From CAYFZO01 sp965226235 (lineage in GTDB: Bacteria > Pseudomonadota > Gammaproteobacteria > Poriferisulfidales > Oxydemutatoraceae): a DNA stretch of 64,000 nt. Position 1 is the stretch's first letter. Each line of letters begins with the position of its first letter. The notes beneath the pieces are model-generated. The model saw only the letters and a program-made list of their open reading frames with translations. It was not told where the DNA came from and ran no database searches. Shown piece after piece: positions 8,989 through 18,419 of the stretch. The position numbers and the translations under genes were made by a program. The stretch is from contig OZ245335.1 of the NCBI GenBank assembly GCA_965226235.1, positions 1,426,001-1,490,000 of the forward strand. Reading direction: 5' to 3'.

Positions 8989-9702
8989 ATGACGAAGCGC
9001 CTGATCGTGCATGTGGGCCTGTGCAAGACGGGATCGACGGGATCGACGTCAATCCAGCGAATGTTGTTCTCGTGCCGAAACAGGCTACGTGCCGATGGAG
9101 TACATGTGCCCGAGACGGGCATAAAAGAAAGGGGCAGCCATCTGTCTCACCGGAGGTTAATATCAGCTCAGACGCTCAATTGGAAGCATAAAAAGGCTAA
9201 AAAGGCACTGTGGAAACAACTTGAAAAAGAGATCGCGGTTACCGATGCACAGACCTTTGTGGTGTCTGCGGAGGACCTGACATCGCCGGGGTTTCGCGTC
9301 ACGAGTGCCGAGCTGTTGGCAGAACTCGCTGCGCGCGCAGACGTAGAAGTGGATGTCGTGGGCTTCGTGAGGCCACAATGGCAACTTCTGGAATCAGAGT
9401 ACTCGCAGCGGGTGGGGAACGGACGGGAGAGAGGAACGTTCTCGCAATTCGTCGGAAAGATGCTTGACGCAGGTGAAAAGACGATCCTCGACTACCGCGT
9501 GGTGTTCGCGCCCTGCCGGGCTCGGTTTGGAGACCGCGTCAGGATTTTCCCGCTGGAAACAACCCAGAATCTGATCGTGCGCTTTCTGACCTTTGTGGGC
9601 ATAGAGGCTACTGCGATAGAGGAGCATTGGGAGAAACTGCACGTCAACAAGCGGCGGGGGGCGAAGGTGCTTGAGCTCCACCGTTGCGTGTGGGGCCGAC
9701 TT
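8989..9702 (+). pseudogene. Sulfotransferase gene truncated by an IS481-like remnant
   Basis: The amino terminus MTKRLIVHVGLCKTGSTG carries the PAPS-binding loop. The protein follows the intact paralogue at 48676-49749 closely up to VLELHRCVWGRL, then all similarity stops. There the DNA becomes an IS481-like transposase remnant read out of frame. About 130 carboxyl-terminal residues of the paralogue are missing. A three-codon repeat (GSTGST) has been added in the phosphosulfate loop relative to the paralogue's GSTS. The loop change plus the truncation make activity unlikely. It belongs to the cassette with the preceding glycosyltransferase. Confidence 0.75.
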
Positions 9703-9860
9703 TATGACGCACGACAGCCACCACGCCGCGCGCTTCGCGGAATTGGTCCAAACCGTGTTTCCGGAGCGCACCGTGCAGGAAGAGCTTCTGTTGGAAGATC
9801 TACGTACATTCAACCAGCACCTGCCCCGTTTGTCCCATATGTGGTGGCGCAGTACAACAC
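9703..9860 (+). mobile_element. IS481-like transposase remnant with internal deletion
   Basis: The translation HDSHHAARFAELVQTVFPER, then TVQEELLLEDL, then HLPRLSHMWW joins two separated parts of the transposase seen whole at 47158-48150. The central catalytic part is deleted. The remnant ends at the same TTGTCCCATATGTGGTGG terminus and interrupts the sulfotransferase upstream. Confidence 0.75.
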
Positions 9861-10003
9861 ATTGTGAAAGAGAAACGTCTGGAATAAGCTTTGCCAACAG
9901 AGACACGCCCGGCTCCCTCGGGCAAGCACATCAAATAACGCGGCAATGGAGGTCGGCAACAAGCATCACTGACCGCAACTGATCTGTTCGCCGACGGTTG
10001 TTT

Positions 10004-10009
10004 TATACT
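10004..10009 (+). promoter_or_regulatory. Candidate -10 box for tRNA-Met
   Basis: TATACT lies about 18 bases before the tRNA 5' end. No good -35 hexamer was seen at 16-18 bases upstream. Confidence 0.3.
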
Positions 10010-10027
10010 ACAGGGCATTGGTTCCAC

Positions 10028-10101
10028 GGCTATGTAGCTCAGTCGGTTAGAGCGCAGCACTCATAATGCTGAAGTCGCTGGTTCAACAGCCATAGCCACC
10101 A
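10028..10101 (+). tRNA. tRNA-Met (CAT) with an abnormally short T arm
   Basis: The acceptor stem GGCTATG pairs with CATAGCC. The D arm GCTC...GAGC is normal, and the anticodon arm is CAGCA-CTCATAA-TGCTG with anticodon CAT. ACCA is encoded at the 3' end. The T arm is wrong: GCTGGTTCAACAGC is three bases shorter than the usual 17-base arm, leaving at best a 4-bp stem and a 6-base loop without the TTCGAAT/TTCAAAT pattern. It is either a decayed elongator tRNA-Met or an assembly error. A second copy elsewhere in the genome is likely if this one is dead. Confidence 0.75.
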
Positions 10102-10148
10102 CCTAAGGTCGCGTGGCAGTTGCAGCAGGCGGGTAGCATTGTGCTGAT

Positions 10149-11542
10149 ATGCCGCAGTCGCCTATGACCCTCATTCCACATTTCACCGATAGCATCAACG
10201 CGGTCGCGTGGAGGATTCCAATGGTCGCCGCCATCATTGGCGTCGGACTGTTCCTGATGTTTCGACTGGCTTGGATGCCACTCAAGAAAATCGGCTATGG
10301 CCTGTGTCAACTCTGGCTTGGGCGTCATTCCGAGGGGGTCGGAGACATCAGCGCATTCAGGGCTTTGATACCGGGAATATCGTAGGGGTCGCTACCGCGA
10401 TTTCCATCGGTGGGCCCGGCGCCTTGTTCTGGATGTGGATCACCGCATTGGTCGGCATGGCAACCAAGTACTCCGAAGCCGTCTGTGCCGTTAAGTACCG
10501 GGAAACCGATGTGTGCGGGAGCCAGATCGGGGGGGGCGATGTATTACATCAAGAACGGGTTGAGCAAACGATGGCACTGGCTCGCTTTCCTGTTCGCGCT
10601 GTTCGGCGCGATCGCAGCCTTCGGCATCGGCAACAGGGTGCAATCCAATTCAATCGCAGACGCGGCAGACGATTTCGGGGTGCCCCCGCTTGCCACTTCC
10701 GTCGTCCTGGTTGTCCTGGTCTCGCTTTCCCTGCTTGGCGGTATCAGAAGTATCTCCGCATGGGCAAGCAAACTGGTACCGTTGATGGCGACCCTGTACG
10801 TGAGTGCAGGCCTTGTCGTGCTACTGTTCAACGCGACCGAAATCCCATCGGCACTCGCTCTGATTGTCACGAGTGCGTTTACCGGAAACGCTGCGACCGG
10901 GGGCTTCGCCGGCGCGACGCTCATAATGGCAATCCAGTTCGGGGTGGCACAAGGGTCTCCAATGAAGCAGGGCTCGGTAGCGCACCCATTGCTCACGCTG
11001 CCGCCAAAACCGATAACCCGGTACGGCAAGGGTCCATTGCCATGCTTGGCACCTTTATCGACGCCATCATCGTGTGCTCGGTGACCGGTCTGGTCATCAT
11101 CACCACGGGAGCATGGACAAGCGATGAAACGGGGGCTGACCTGACGGCCATGGCGTTTTCCTCCCCACTGCCCCTGGGTCATTACATCGTCAGTAGCGGA
11201 CTGGTGATCTTTGCCTTCACAACGATCCTTGGCTGGAGTTACTACGGTGAAAAATGCTGGCAGTTTATCTTCGGTATCGACCGGGTTTTCATCTACCGCG
11301 TGATCTGGGTTTTGGCGGTGTTCATAGGCCCGTGGGCCTTGACCTGGGATAGCGGCACCAAGGCCGGTATCACGTTGGTCTGGATCATCGCGGACACACT
11401 GAACGCCTTCATGGCGCTACCCAACCTCATCGCGTTGGCACTGCTTTCCCCGATCATAGTCAAGCTGACAAAAGCGTACTGGGACAACGTGGATCAAACG
11501 AAGCCAGGTAAGGTCACGGAGGGAAACCGACCGTCCCCCAGA
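10149..11542 (+). pseudogene. Alanine/glycine:cation symporter (AgcS family), frameshifted
   Basis: Four stretches in alternating frames together give most of an AgcS-type sodium:alanine symporter. They are WMPLKKIGYG...GDISAF, then GNIVGVATAISIGGPGALFW, then MYYIKNGLSKRWHWLAFLFALF, then SNEAGLGSAPIAHAAAKT onward. The breaks lie near 10373 (which also loses part of the GTGNIAG region), at a run of eight G at 10527-10534, and near 10965. The last frame reads on into the end of mnmE, so the natural stop may be lost. Three or more breaks argue for a dead gene, although the G-run break alone could be a sequencing error. Confidence 0.8.
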
Positions 11543-12886
11543 TCATTTACCGATACAAAAGCGGGAAAAAATATGCCCGAGCAATGCTTCGGTTGACTGC
11601 TCCCCCAGGATAGCCCCGAGCGCGCTTCGCGCCCGTCGCAACTCTTCTGCTATCAATTCGAACGCGTTGGCGGCATGATGCTGTGCTGCGAGCCGGACGG
11701 CGCACGCCGCCTCCTGCAGTGCCACCAGGTGGCGTCTGCGTGCAATGATCGCATCGTCGGCGTCTGCCACGATATCGACGCCGCTCAGGCAAACGGCAAT
11801 ATGCGTCGCCAACGCGTCGATACCCAGCCCGGTTTTTGCTGAAACACACCAGCGGCCAGACAATCCGGCCTGCTCAACCAGATCCTGCTTGTTATAAACA
11901 ATCACCCACGGCACCCCTCGTTTCCCCAACTCCGCTTGCAGCGCGCTCTCAACTTCACCAACGCCATCGCGCACATCGACGACCAGTAGCACCAGGTCTG
12001 CGCTGCAGCACGCCGCCCGAGCGCGCTCGACCCCTTCCTGCTCGATTTCATCCGCGGATTCGCGCAGGCCGGCCGTGTCCAGAACCCGCACCGGCAGGCG
12101 GCCAATGAGCACATCGCGTTTCAAAACATCACGGGTGGTTCCGGCGGTCGCGCTGACAATCGCCTCATCGCATCCGGCGAGCCGATTCAGCAAGCTTGAT
12201 TTGCCGACATTGGGTCTGCCGGCAATAACGATTTCCCCCCCGGCAAACAACCGGGCACCCTGCGTGGCACGGTGCTGCAACCTGCCGATCCGTGCCGAGA
12301 TGTCGCCCAGCGCCGCGCCGACCTCGTCGCGCGATACAAACGTGATGTCTTCATCCGAAAAATCCAACGCCGCCTCGACCTGTGCCTGCAATCCGGCGAG
12401 CGCGTCACCGATTTCGGAAATCCGCATGGAGAATTCACCTCGCACCGATCGCTGAGCACAACGCGCGGCGGCAGCGTCGGCGCTGTCAATCAAATCAGCA
12501 ACGGCTTCAAGCTGCGCCAGATCGTACTTGCCGTTCAAAAACGCGCGGCGGCTAAACTCCCCGGGCCCTGCCGGACGCGCGCCAAGCGCACTGATTCTTG
12601 CTACCAGACGATCCAGCACGACCGGGCTACCGTGTGCGTACAACTCCAGGGTGTCCTCTCCGGTAAAGCTCGCGGGTGCCTTGAAAACCACAGCAAGGCC
12701 TGCGTCGATGGTTTCTCCGTCCGCGCCACGAAACCGGCGGAAAGCCGCCTGCCGCAGCGACGGCAGCCTGCCGAGCAATGCTTTCGCTATCTCGGTCACC
12801 CCTGGCCCACTGGCGCGCACAACCCCCAGCGCACCTCGCCCCGGCGGTGTCGAGATGGCAACGATGGTGTCTCCCGCGCCGATCAC
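11543..12886 (-). CDS. mnmE: tRNA modification GTPase MnmE
   Basis: MnmE works with MnmG to make 5-carboxymethylaminomethyl-uridine at the wobble position of several tRNAs. The amino-terminal folate-binding domain opens with DTIVAISTPPGRGALGVVR. The G domain has GRPNVGKSSL, TAGTTRD, DTAGL and NKQD. The carboxyl-terminal FCIGK holds the conserved catalytic Cys. The GTG at 12886 overlaps the yidC TGA by GTGA, which fixes the start and implies coupled translation. An ATG at 12967 in the same frame would lie inside yidC and is not favoured. It is last in the rpmH-rnpA-yidC-mnmE series. Confidence 0.95.
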   Translation of the reverse strand: MIGAGDTIVAISTPPGRGALGVVRASGPGVTEIAKALLGRLPSLRQAAFRRFRGADGETIDAGLAVVFKAPASFTGEDTLELYAHGSPVVLDRLVARISALGARPAGPGEFSRRAFLNGKYDLAQLEAVADLIDSADAAAARCAQRSVRGEFSMRISEIGDALAGLQAQVEAALDFSDEDITFVSRDEVGAALGDISARIGRLQHRATQGARLFAGGEIVIAGRPNVGKSSLLNRLAGCDEAIVSATAGTTRDVLKRDVLIGRLPVRVLDTAGLRESADEIEQEGVERARAACCSADLVLLVVDVRDGVGEVESALQAELGKRGVPWVIVYNKQDLVEQAGLSGRWCVSAKTGLGIDALATHIAVCLSGVDIVADADDAIIARRRHLVALQEAACAVRLAAQHHAANAFELIAEELRRARSALGAILGEQSTEALLGHIFSRFCIGK

Positions 12887-14583
12887 GCCGTCTTTGCTGG
12901 TTGACCCAGCACTCGGCGTGTAATCACCCACTGCTGGGAAATCGAGAGCACATTGTTGACCACCCAATAGAGCACGAGTCCCGCCGGGAAAAAGGCAAAG
13001 AAAACGGTAAACACGACCGGCAAAAGCATCATCAGCCTTGCCTGCATCGGATCAGGCGGCGTCGGATTGAGTTTGTTCTGAGCGACCATGCTTGCCCCCA
13101 TCAGCAACGGCAACACAAAATACGGATCGCGCACCGACAGATCATGAATCCAGAGTATGAACGGCGCCTGGCGCAGTTCAACGCTCTCAAGCAACACCCA
13201 GTACAACGCAATGAACACCGGCACCTGCACCAGGATCGGCAAGCACCCCCCCAGCGGGTTTACTTTCTCCTTCCGGTACAGGTTCATCATTTCCTCGCTC
13301 AGCCGCGAACGATCATCCTTGTAGCGTTCGCGCAGTGCCACCATTCGCGGCTGAAACCTGCGCATTTTCGCCATGGAGCGGTAGCTGGCTTCAGACAACT
13401 TGTAGAACACCAGCTTGATAATCAACGTCAAGACCACGATCGCCCAGCCCCAATTACCCAACACCGTGTGAATTCTGCTGAGCAACCAGAACAGCGGCTT
13501 CGAAATTACCGTGAAAATGCCGTAATCGGTTGTCAGCTCAAGCCCCGGCGCCGTCTCGCTCAAGCGGGCCTGCAGCTTGGGCCCGAGATAGGCCCGCATC
13601 GAGAATTGGTCCTCCGTGCCCGGCGCGACCACGCGCGGCGGCGAACGCAAACCGATCAGGTATTGCTCCTGTCCCAGTTCCCGAATGGCCTTCGTGTAGT
13701 AATCATTTTCTGTCCCTCGGTCGGGAATCAGAGCACTGACAAAATAATGCTGTAGCATGGCGGCCCACCCCCCTGTAATCGCTTTGGAAAGCACTGGCCC
13801 CTCGGTAATTTCATCGAACGCCACCTTGTTGTATTTGCCGTCGTAATAAGCGGCGCCCGTGAAGGTATAGAGCAGTGGCGACCCTGCATCTTTCGGCATG
13901 GAACGTCGCAACTGAGCGTACTGCCGGCCCACCCAGACATCGCCACCACGGTTGATGACCTTGTGCTCGATCTCGATGAGGTAACTGCCTCGTCGCAAAA
14001 TGTATGTTTTCTCTACGCTGATGCCTCCATCACCCTGCCACAGCAACGGAACCCGTAAAACCTCTTCTCCCGAAACCATTTCATATAGCGCACGGTCACT
14101 GCGGTACGCCTCATGGTGCGACGGTGCGCGCAGCTTTGGATCCCCGCCTCCGCCGATGTGATCGTGCAACAAACCACTTTGCAGCCAATAGAGATCAGGC
14201 TTGTCACTGAGCAGGCGAAAGGCCTGGTCCGGAAGATCGACGGCAACCGGCACCTTGAGCAGATCTACCCCGCGGATGTCGCCACCCTGCAAACCCAGTT
14301 CGACACGCAACAAATCGGTAACGACGACAACCCGTTCTCCTGAGAAGTAGCCGGGCTCGCTGGAGGACGACTCACTCGGAACAGCCAGCGCCTCACCTTT
14401 ATCAGGAACTGGAACGTCCCCCCAATCATCCGCCGCCGATGGCTGGGTTCGAGGCTGTGTTTGCACGCTCGGTGGCTGTACCGCCTGCACATCCTCTTTC
14501 CTGTTCCATTCAACCCAGCGCTCCCACAGCAATAGCGAAACAAACGCCAGGGAAACGTACAGGAAGAGGCGCGCACTAGCCAT
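12883..14583 (-). CDS. yidC: Membrane protein insertase YidC
   Basis: YidC inserts and folds inner-membrane proteins, alone or with SecYEG. The 566-residue protein has an amino-terminal membrane anchor, a large periplasmic domain (about residues 50-340), and the conserved five-segment core. The core carries GGCLPILVQVPVFIALY and ends in FPAGLVLYWVVNNVLSI. The length and layout are those of the gammaproteobacterial form. It overlaps the rnpA end by eight bases and the mnmE start by four. yidD, often found between rnpA and yidC, is absent here. Confidence 0.95.
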   Translation of the reverse strand: MASARLFLYVSLAFVSLLLWERWVEWNRKEDVQAVQPPSVQTQPRTQPSAADDWGDVPVPDKGEALAVPSESSSSEPGYFSGERVVVVTDLLRVELGLQGGDIRGVDLLKVPVAVDLPDQAFRLLSDKPDLYWLQSGLLHDHIGGGGDPKLRAPSHHEAYRSDRALYEMVSGEEVLRVPLLWQGDGGISVEKTYILRRGSYLIEIEHKVINRGGDVWVGRQYAQLRRSMPKDAGSPLLYTFTGAAYYDGKYNKVAFDEITEGPVLSKAITGGWAAMLQHYFVSALIPDRGTENDYYTKAIRELGQEQYLIGLRSPPRVVAPGTEDQFSMRAYLGPKLQARLSETAPGLELTTDYGIFTVISKPLFWLLSRIHTVLGNWGWAIVVLTLIIKLVFYKLSEASYRSMAKMRRFQPRMVALRERYKDDRSRLSEEMMNLYRKEKVNPLGGCLPILVQVPVFIALYWVLLESVELRQAPFILWIHDLSVRDPYFVLPLLMGASMVAQNKLNPTPPDPMQARLMMLLPVVFTVFFAFFPAGLVLYWVVNNVLSISQQWVITRRVLGQPAKTA

Positions 14584-14935
14584 TCTCTCTCACCGAGCCA
14601 GAAGAAATTCCGGTCCAGATCTGTAATAGCTGCCTGCGTATTTCTTTGGACGACACCCCGGTAAACGATACCTTCTCGCGATTGTGCCGGGTGGCGCAGG
14701 CAAAGACGAAATCCATCGGGGGTAACGCCGACTGCTGCCTGAACGTCTCTCTTATTCTACGCTTTATCCAGTTCCGATCCACCGCTTTCCTGGCAAATTT
14801 GCGGGAAATCGCAATGCCTAGCCGCGCATGCCCCTGGTGGTTGTCGCACCGATAGACACGGAACAGGGAAGTCCGGATCGCCGGGTAGTCGTGCTTCGCG
14901 GCAAAAGCCACTTTGAATTCACCGGTATGGTGCAA
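14576..14935 (-). CDS. rnpA: Ribonuclease P protein component
   Basis: Protein subunit of RNase P, which matures tRNA 5' ends. The diagnostic RNR-type motif is ARKAVDRNWIKRRIRETFR, with LGIAISRKFARKA before it. The start taken is a TTG at 14935 with GGGTGG upstream. The same frame stays open further upstream (WRFRLHHTGEF resembles the usual RnpA amino terminus), so the true start may be earlier at a non-ATG codon. It lies between rpmH and yidC, the normal order. Confidence 0.88.
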   Translation of the reverse strand: MHHTGEFKVAFAAKHDYPAIRTSLFRVYRCDNHQGHARLGIAISRKFARKAVDRNWIKRRIRETFRQQSALPPMDFVFACATRHNREKVSFTGVSSKEIRRQLLQIWTGISSGSVRENG

Positions 14936-15018
14936 GCGAAAGCGCCACCCAAAAGGAGCTCGGTGCGTGGCTATCTTGGCGTTCCCGAACCGGCGGCGGC
15001 ACTTCTTCCGGCCAAAGC

Positions 15019-15153
15019 TCAGGAAGCAAGCCGGCTACGGCCTTTGCGGCGGCGAGCACTGAGAATTGCGCGCCCTGCGGCGGTTCTCATTCGCGCACGG
15101 AATCCATGCCGGCGCTTGCGCTTGATATTGCTTGGCTGGAATGTACGTTTCAT
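15019..15153 (-). CDS. rpmH: 50S ribosomal protein L34
   Basis: A 44-residue basic protein, MKRTFQPSNIKRKRRHGFR onward, ending RKGRSRLAS, which is L34 throughout. It is the first gene of the rpmH-rnpA-yidC-mnmE series and is divergent from dnaA. It was read directly from the minus strand. Confidence 0.95.
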   Translation of the reverse strand: MKRTFQPSNIKRKRRHGFRARMRTAAGRAILSARRRKGRSRLAS

Positions 15154-15236
15154 CCTGCAGCACCCAAAGTGGCTGTGATGTCATAAGCTGGCCTGACACC
15201 CCCGGATGCCTGGCACCCACGGATGCAAGAGGGAAA

Positions 15237-15266
15237 AGAGTACCTCACTTTCTACACCGAGGTCAA
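15237..15266 (-). promoter_or_regulatory. Candidate rpmH promoter
   Basis: On the minus strand TTGACC (15266-15261) and TACTCT (15242-15237) are 18 bases apart, about 85 bases before the rpmH start. Confidence 0.4.
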
Positions 15267-15448
15267 TTTGATGTATGCCCACCCGCCTGGGAGGCCGTCT
15301 TGTTGGACCGGACGGGTGTTGTCGGTGCGATGCATGCGTCGCCCTTGCTTCTGCGCGCATTTGGGGCCGAACAAACGGACATCTTGCCAGATACCTGCTC
15401 GACACGGGTCACATTGTGTCCCATGATATGGTGGCCTCAAACATGCGC

Positions 15449-15476
15449 TTGACGCGTTTTCGAAAAAGTTGATAAA
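15449..15476 (+). promoter_or_regulatory. Candidate dnaA promoter
   Basis: TTGACG at 15449-15454 and GATAAA at 15471-15476 are 16 bases apart, about 65 bases before the dnaA GTG. Confidence 0.45.
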
Positions 15477-15541
15477 GTGATTCCATCGCCTGTCTTCCAT
15501 ATCCACGGTCAAGCGCCAGAACCAACCCCGGGAAAAGCACG

Positions 15542-16864
15542 GTGCAGTCACTTTGGCAACAATGCGTAAAAGAACTTGCAGTAATTCTGCCTGAAAACGA
15601 AATTGATACGTGGATACGCCCCCTTCAGGCAAGACAGGACGACAACGGTCGACTATGTTTGTTCGCACCGAACCTGTTTGTCCTGGATTGGATTCGCAAG
15701 AACTGCCTTGAGAAGATTCGGGAAACACTGGCTCGGCTAAGTTCCAAAAGCATCTCCCTAAAGCTTGAAGTAGGCTCGCCTTCGACACAAAAAAACAATG
15801 TAAAACAAAGAAATAATGGATCCGCAACCAAGCCTGGCTCTGCCAGGGGTCTGAACGTTGAATATCGATTTGATCTGTTCGTCGAAGGAAAGTCAAACCA
15901 AATGGCGCGCGCCGCGGCTATTAATGTCGCAAACAACCCTACCAAATCCATCTTCAACCCACTCTTCCTTTACGGTGGTGTAGGCCTTGGCAAAACCCAC
16001 TTGATGCACGCGATCGGCAATGAAGCCCTCCGGCAGAAGCCCGCGTTGAAGGTGACTTATATTCATGCCGAGCGCTTCGTCACTGAAATGGTCTCGGCAA
16101 TCAGTTGCGGAAAAATGGCCCGCTTCAAGGAAACCTATCGCTCTGTCAATGTGTTGCTGATTGATGACGTTCACATGTTCGTAGGTAAAAAACAGACCCA
16201 GGAAGAGTTCTTTCACACTTTCAACGCGTTGCACGATACAGGCCAGCAGATCGTGCTCACCAGCGACCGCTATCCAAAGGATATAGAAGGCTTGGAAGAT
16301 CGCCTCAAGTCCCGCTTCGGCTGGGGTCTCGCTCAAGCCATCAACCCTCCCGAGTTCGAAACACGTACAGCGATCCTGAAAAGCAAAGCGGAACAAATGA
16401 GGTACGAGCTTCCTGACGATGTCGCTTTCTTCATGGCCAGGCACCTGCGGTCCAATGTTCGGGAACTGGAAGGCGCATTGCGGCGGGTCGTTGCAGACTC
16501 TCGCTTTTCCGGGGAAAGTATCACGCTCGCTTCGACAAAAAATGCTCTGAAGGATTTGCTGAGCTCAAACCAGCGCCAAATGGCGATCGGGAACATCAAG
16601 GAAATTGTCGCCATGTTCTACCATTTACGCACTTCCGACCTGTCTTCAGTGCGGCGTACACGCTCGATCGTCAGACCCAGACAAATTGCAATGGCCCTGG
16701 CCAAGGAACTTACTTCGCACAGTCTGGCGGAAATCGGGCGGGCATTCGGCGGAAGAGATCACACAACGGTCCTGCACGCACATCGCAAAGTGACCGAACT
16801 GAAAAAACAGGACGCGCAGATAGAAAAAGACTACTCTTTTCTGCTTCGCACAATTCAGAGATAA
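15542..16864 (+). CDS. dnaA: Chromosomal replication initiator DnaA
   Basis: DnaA binds DnaA boxes at oriC, opens the duplex and recruits DnaB helicase. Domain I is SLWQQCVKELAVILPENEID. The AAA+ domain has Walker A GGVGLGKTHL and Walker B LLIDDVHMF. The carboxyl-terminal DNA-binding signature is GGRDHTTVLHAHRKV. The start is a GTG at 15542 and the length, 440 residues, is normal. The domain II linker is short and polar. It is followed by a box-containing AT-rich gap and dnaN. Confidence 0.97.
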   Translation: MQSLWQQCVKELAVILPENEIDTWIRPLQARQDDNGRLCLFAPNLFVLDWIRKNCLEKIRETLARLSSKSISLKLEVGSPSTQKNNVKQRNNGSATKPGSARGLNVEYRFDLFVEGKSNQMARAAAINVANNPTKSIFNPLFLYGGVGLGKTHLMHAIGNEALRQKPALKVTYIHAERFVTEMVSAISCGKMARFKETYRSVNVLLIDDVHMFVGKKQTQEEFFHTFNALHDTGQQIVLTSDRYPKDIEGLEDRLKSRFGWGLAQAINPPEFETRTAILKSKAEQMRYELPDDVAFFMARHLRSNVRELEGALRRVVADSRFSGESITLASTKNALKDLLSSNQRQMAIGNIKEIVAMFYHLRTSDLSSVRRTRSIVRPRQIAMALAKELTSHSLAEIGRAFGGRDHTTVLHAHRKVTELKKQDAQIEKDYSFLLRTIQR

Positions 16865-17073
16865 CATGGGTACACAACCTGTGGGAAAGCTGTGGATCAT
16901 TTCACGACGCATCCTCATTCAACAGGCTATCCACTAGCAATACCTGCGAAATAAGATTGATAAACACATGTAAAACAAACAGTTAGAGCAGAAGAAGCAA
17001 ATATGCACAGCCTCTACTACTAAAAAAGCATAAAATTAGTTTTATAGTACTTGTCAAACAAAGCAATACGTTC
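16865..17073. other. dnaA-dnaN intergenic region, candidate oriC
   Basis: A 209-base gap, clearly AT-rich in its second half. It has three sequences near the DnaA box TTATCCACA: TGTGGATCA at 16891-16899 (one mismatch, reverse), TGTGGGAAA at 16880-16888 (reverse) and CTATCCACT at 16927-16935. The dnaN promoter must also lie here. A replication origin next to dnaA is common in the class. The assignment is inference and needs GC-skew data. Confidence 0.5.
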
Positions 17074-18207
17074 ATGCAATTCACACTGGAAAATTCAATC
17101 CTTCGTTCAATCCTTCGCCCACTGCGTGGTTTGATTCAGGCAGATAACCGAATGATCCCGGCAACAGCCTTTCTTCATCTGCAACTACCTCAGGGGGAAA
17201 CTGCTGAAACCTCGCTGATTGTGACGGCCAGCAACGCGAGCGTTGAAATAAGCCAGCGCGTGAACTCGGTCGACATCCAGGATCCTCATCCAGGAGAAGT
17301 GTTGCTATCTGCCAGGAAAACAGCGGTAATATCCGACAACGCCTACGAAGATGCAATATTTTCTTTTAACTGCTCCACCACTGCAGTCGAAATAAAGTCC
17401 GGGCATAGCAAATTTGAATTAGATGCCCTGGCACCAGAACAGTTTCCACACATGGAAGCAAATTCCAGCGAATGGGCCGATCTCAGCATGCGATCAAGTG
17501 ATCTGCGCTACCTGATCACGCAAACAGAATACGCAATGTCAAAGACGAGTGACCCGAGAGACTATCTGAAAGGCATCCTGTTATCAGTGGAAGGCGAGAA
17601 TATGGTCGCTGTAGCAACAGATGGACATCGCCTCGCTCAGTGCAGCATAAAGCACCAGGGGGAAAGTCCGGCGGGGAGACGTGCGGTTCTGCCAGCGCCT
17701 GCGATCAAGGAAATAAAAGGTATGGCGTCCCCCGATGGAGATGAGATGATCTCGATGCGGGTCGATGAAAAGCTTATTGTTGCTGAAACAGCTAACATAA
17801 AGATCATGGCGAAGGTCTATGAAGAAAAGAGATACCCTGACTACAACCGCGTTATGCCCAGTGATTTTGCTTATACGGTTGCGGTAGATAGCGAGGAATT
17901 ACGAAGGGCCCTGGCAACCATGAAAGTGGTCGACAACGCACTCGCCGAGATTGAGATGGAAAAAGGGACTTTGAGAATCAAATCGAAGAGTAAGAGTAAG
18001 CAGGAGACAGTACAGATTGAGCAGGAGACAGACTATGCAGGAGAAAAGTTTCGTGTGGGGGTCAATCATGAATATCTGGCCCAGGTATTTGGCGTCATTG
18101 ATTCCAAGGAAGCCATATTTCAATTTAAGGATGCTAATAGTGCGATGCTAATCACGGAAAAAGATGGTTGCAATGCCAGGCATGTAGTGATGCCACTGAG
18201 GATGTAA
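17074..18207 (+). CDS. dnaN: DNA polymerase III beta sliding clamp
   Basis: Forms the ring clamp that tethers DNA polymerases to DNA. The start MQFTLENSILRSILRPLRGL, the central TDGHRLAQCS motif and the end HVVMPLRM are diagnostic, and the length (377 residues, three clamp domains) is normal. It follows dnaA directly. recF and gyrB, which often come next, are not present; the following region holds parS-like repeats and glycosyltransferase genes. Confidence 0.95.
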   Translation: MQFTLENSILRSILRPLRGLIQADNRMIPATAFLHLQLPQGETAETSLIVTASNASVEISQRVNSVDIQDPHPGEVLLSARKTAVISDNAYEDAIFSFNCSTTAVEIKSGHSKFELDALAPEQFPHMEANSSEWADLSMRSSDLRYLITQTEYAMSKTSDPRDYLKGILLSVEGENMVAVATDGHRLAQCSIKHQGESPAGRRAVLPAPAIKEIKGMASPDGDEMISMRVDEKLIVAETANIKIMAKVYEEKRYPDYNRVMPSDFAYTVAVDSEELRRALATMKVVDNALAEIEMEKGTLRIKSKSKSKQETVQIEQETDYAGEKFRVGVNHEYLAQVFGVIDSKEAIFQFKDANSAMLITEKDGCNARHVVMPLRM

Positions 18208-18298
18208 TCAGGTTTCGCCTGAAGAGTATCCGGTCGGATGGGTGCGCCTCGGAGGGGCATCTGCACAGACATGGAGGGAAAGAGGCGCTTGAGTAGAT

Positions 18299-18314
18299 GG
18301 TTTCACGTGAAACA
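18299..18314. promoter_or_regulatory. parS-like site 1
   Basis: GGTTTCACGTGAAACA differs from the bacterial parS consensus TGTTTCACGTGAAACA at one outer base. parS binds ParB to start chromosome segregation and typically lies near oriC, which fits here. The parAB genes are outside the window. Confidence 0.75.
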
Positions 18315-18403
18315 TACCTCATGCAACCCCGCGCCTGCTTCCTCTGTCCCCGCAGAAGATTAGCAACATCTTTCCCTGTTTCCCTAGAGGTGCTTGATTA
18401 GAT

Positions 18404-18419
18404 GGTTTCACATGAAACA
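18404..18419. promoter_or_regulatory. parS-like site 2 (degenerate)
   Basis: GGTTTCACATGAAACA is the second-repeat copy of site 1. It has the central CG changed to CA, which should weaken ParB binding. Confidence 0.55.

Larger units (their letters stand above)
15154..15541. other. Intergenic region between rpmH and dnaA
   Basis: Holds the divergent rpmH and dnaA promoter candidates. A partial copy of the window's palindromic repeat (GCGATGCATGCGTCGCCC) lies at about 15327-15344. One weak DnaA-box-like sequence, ATATCCACG, lies near 15500. No gene is seen. Confidence 0.6.
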
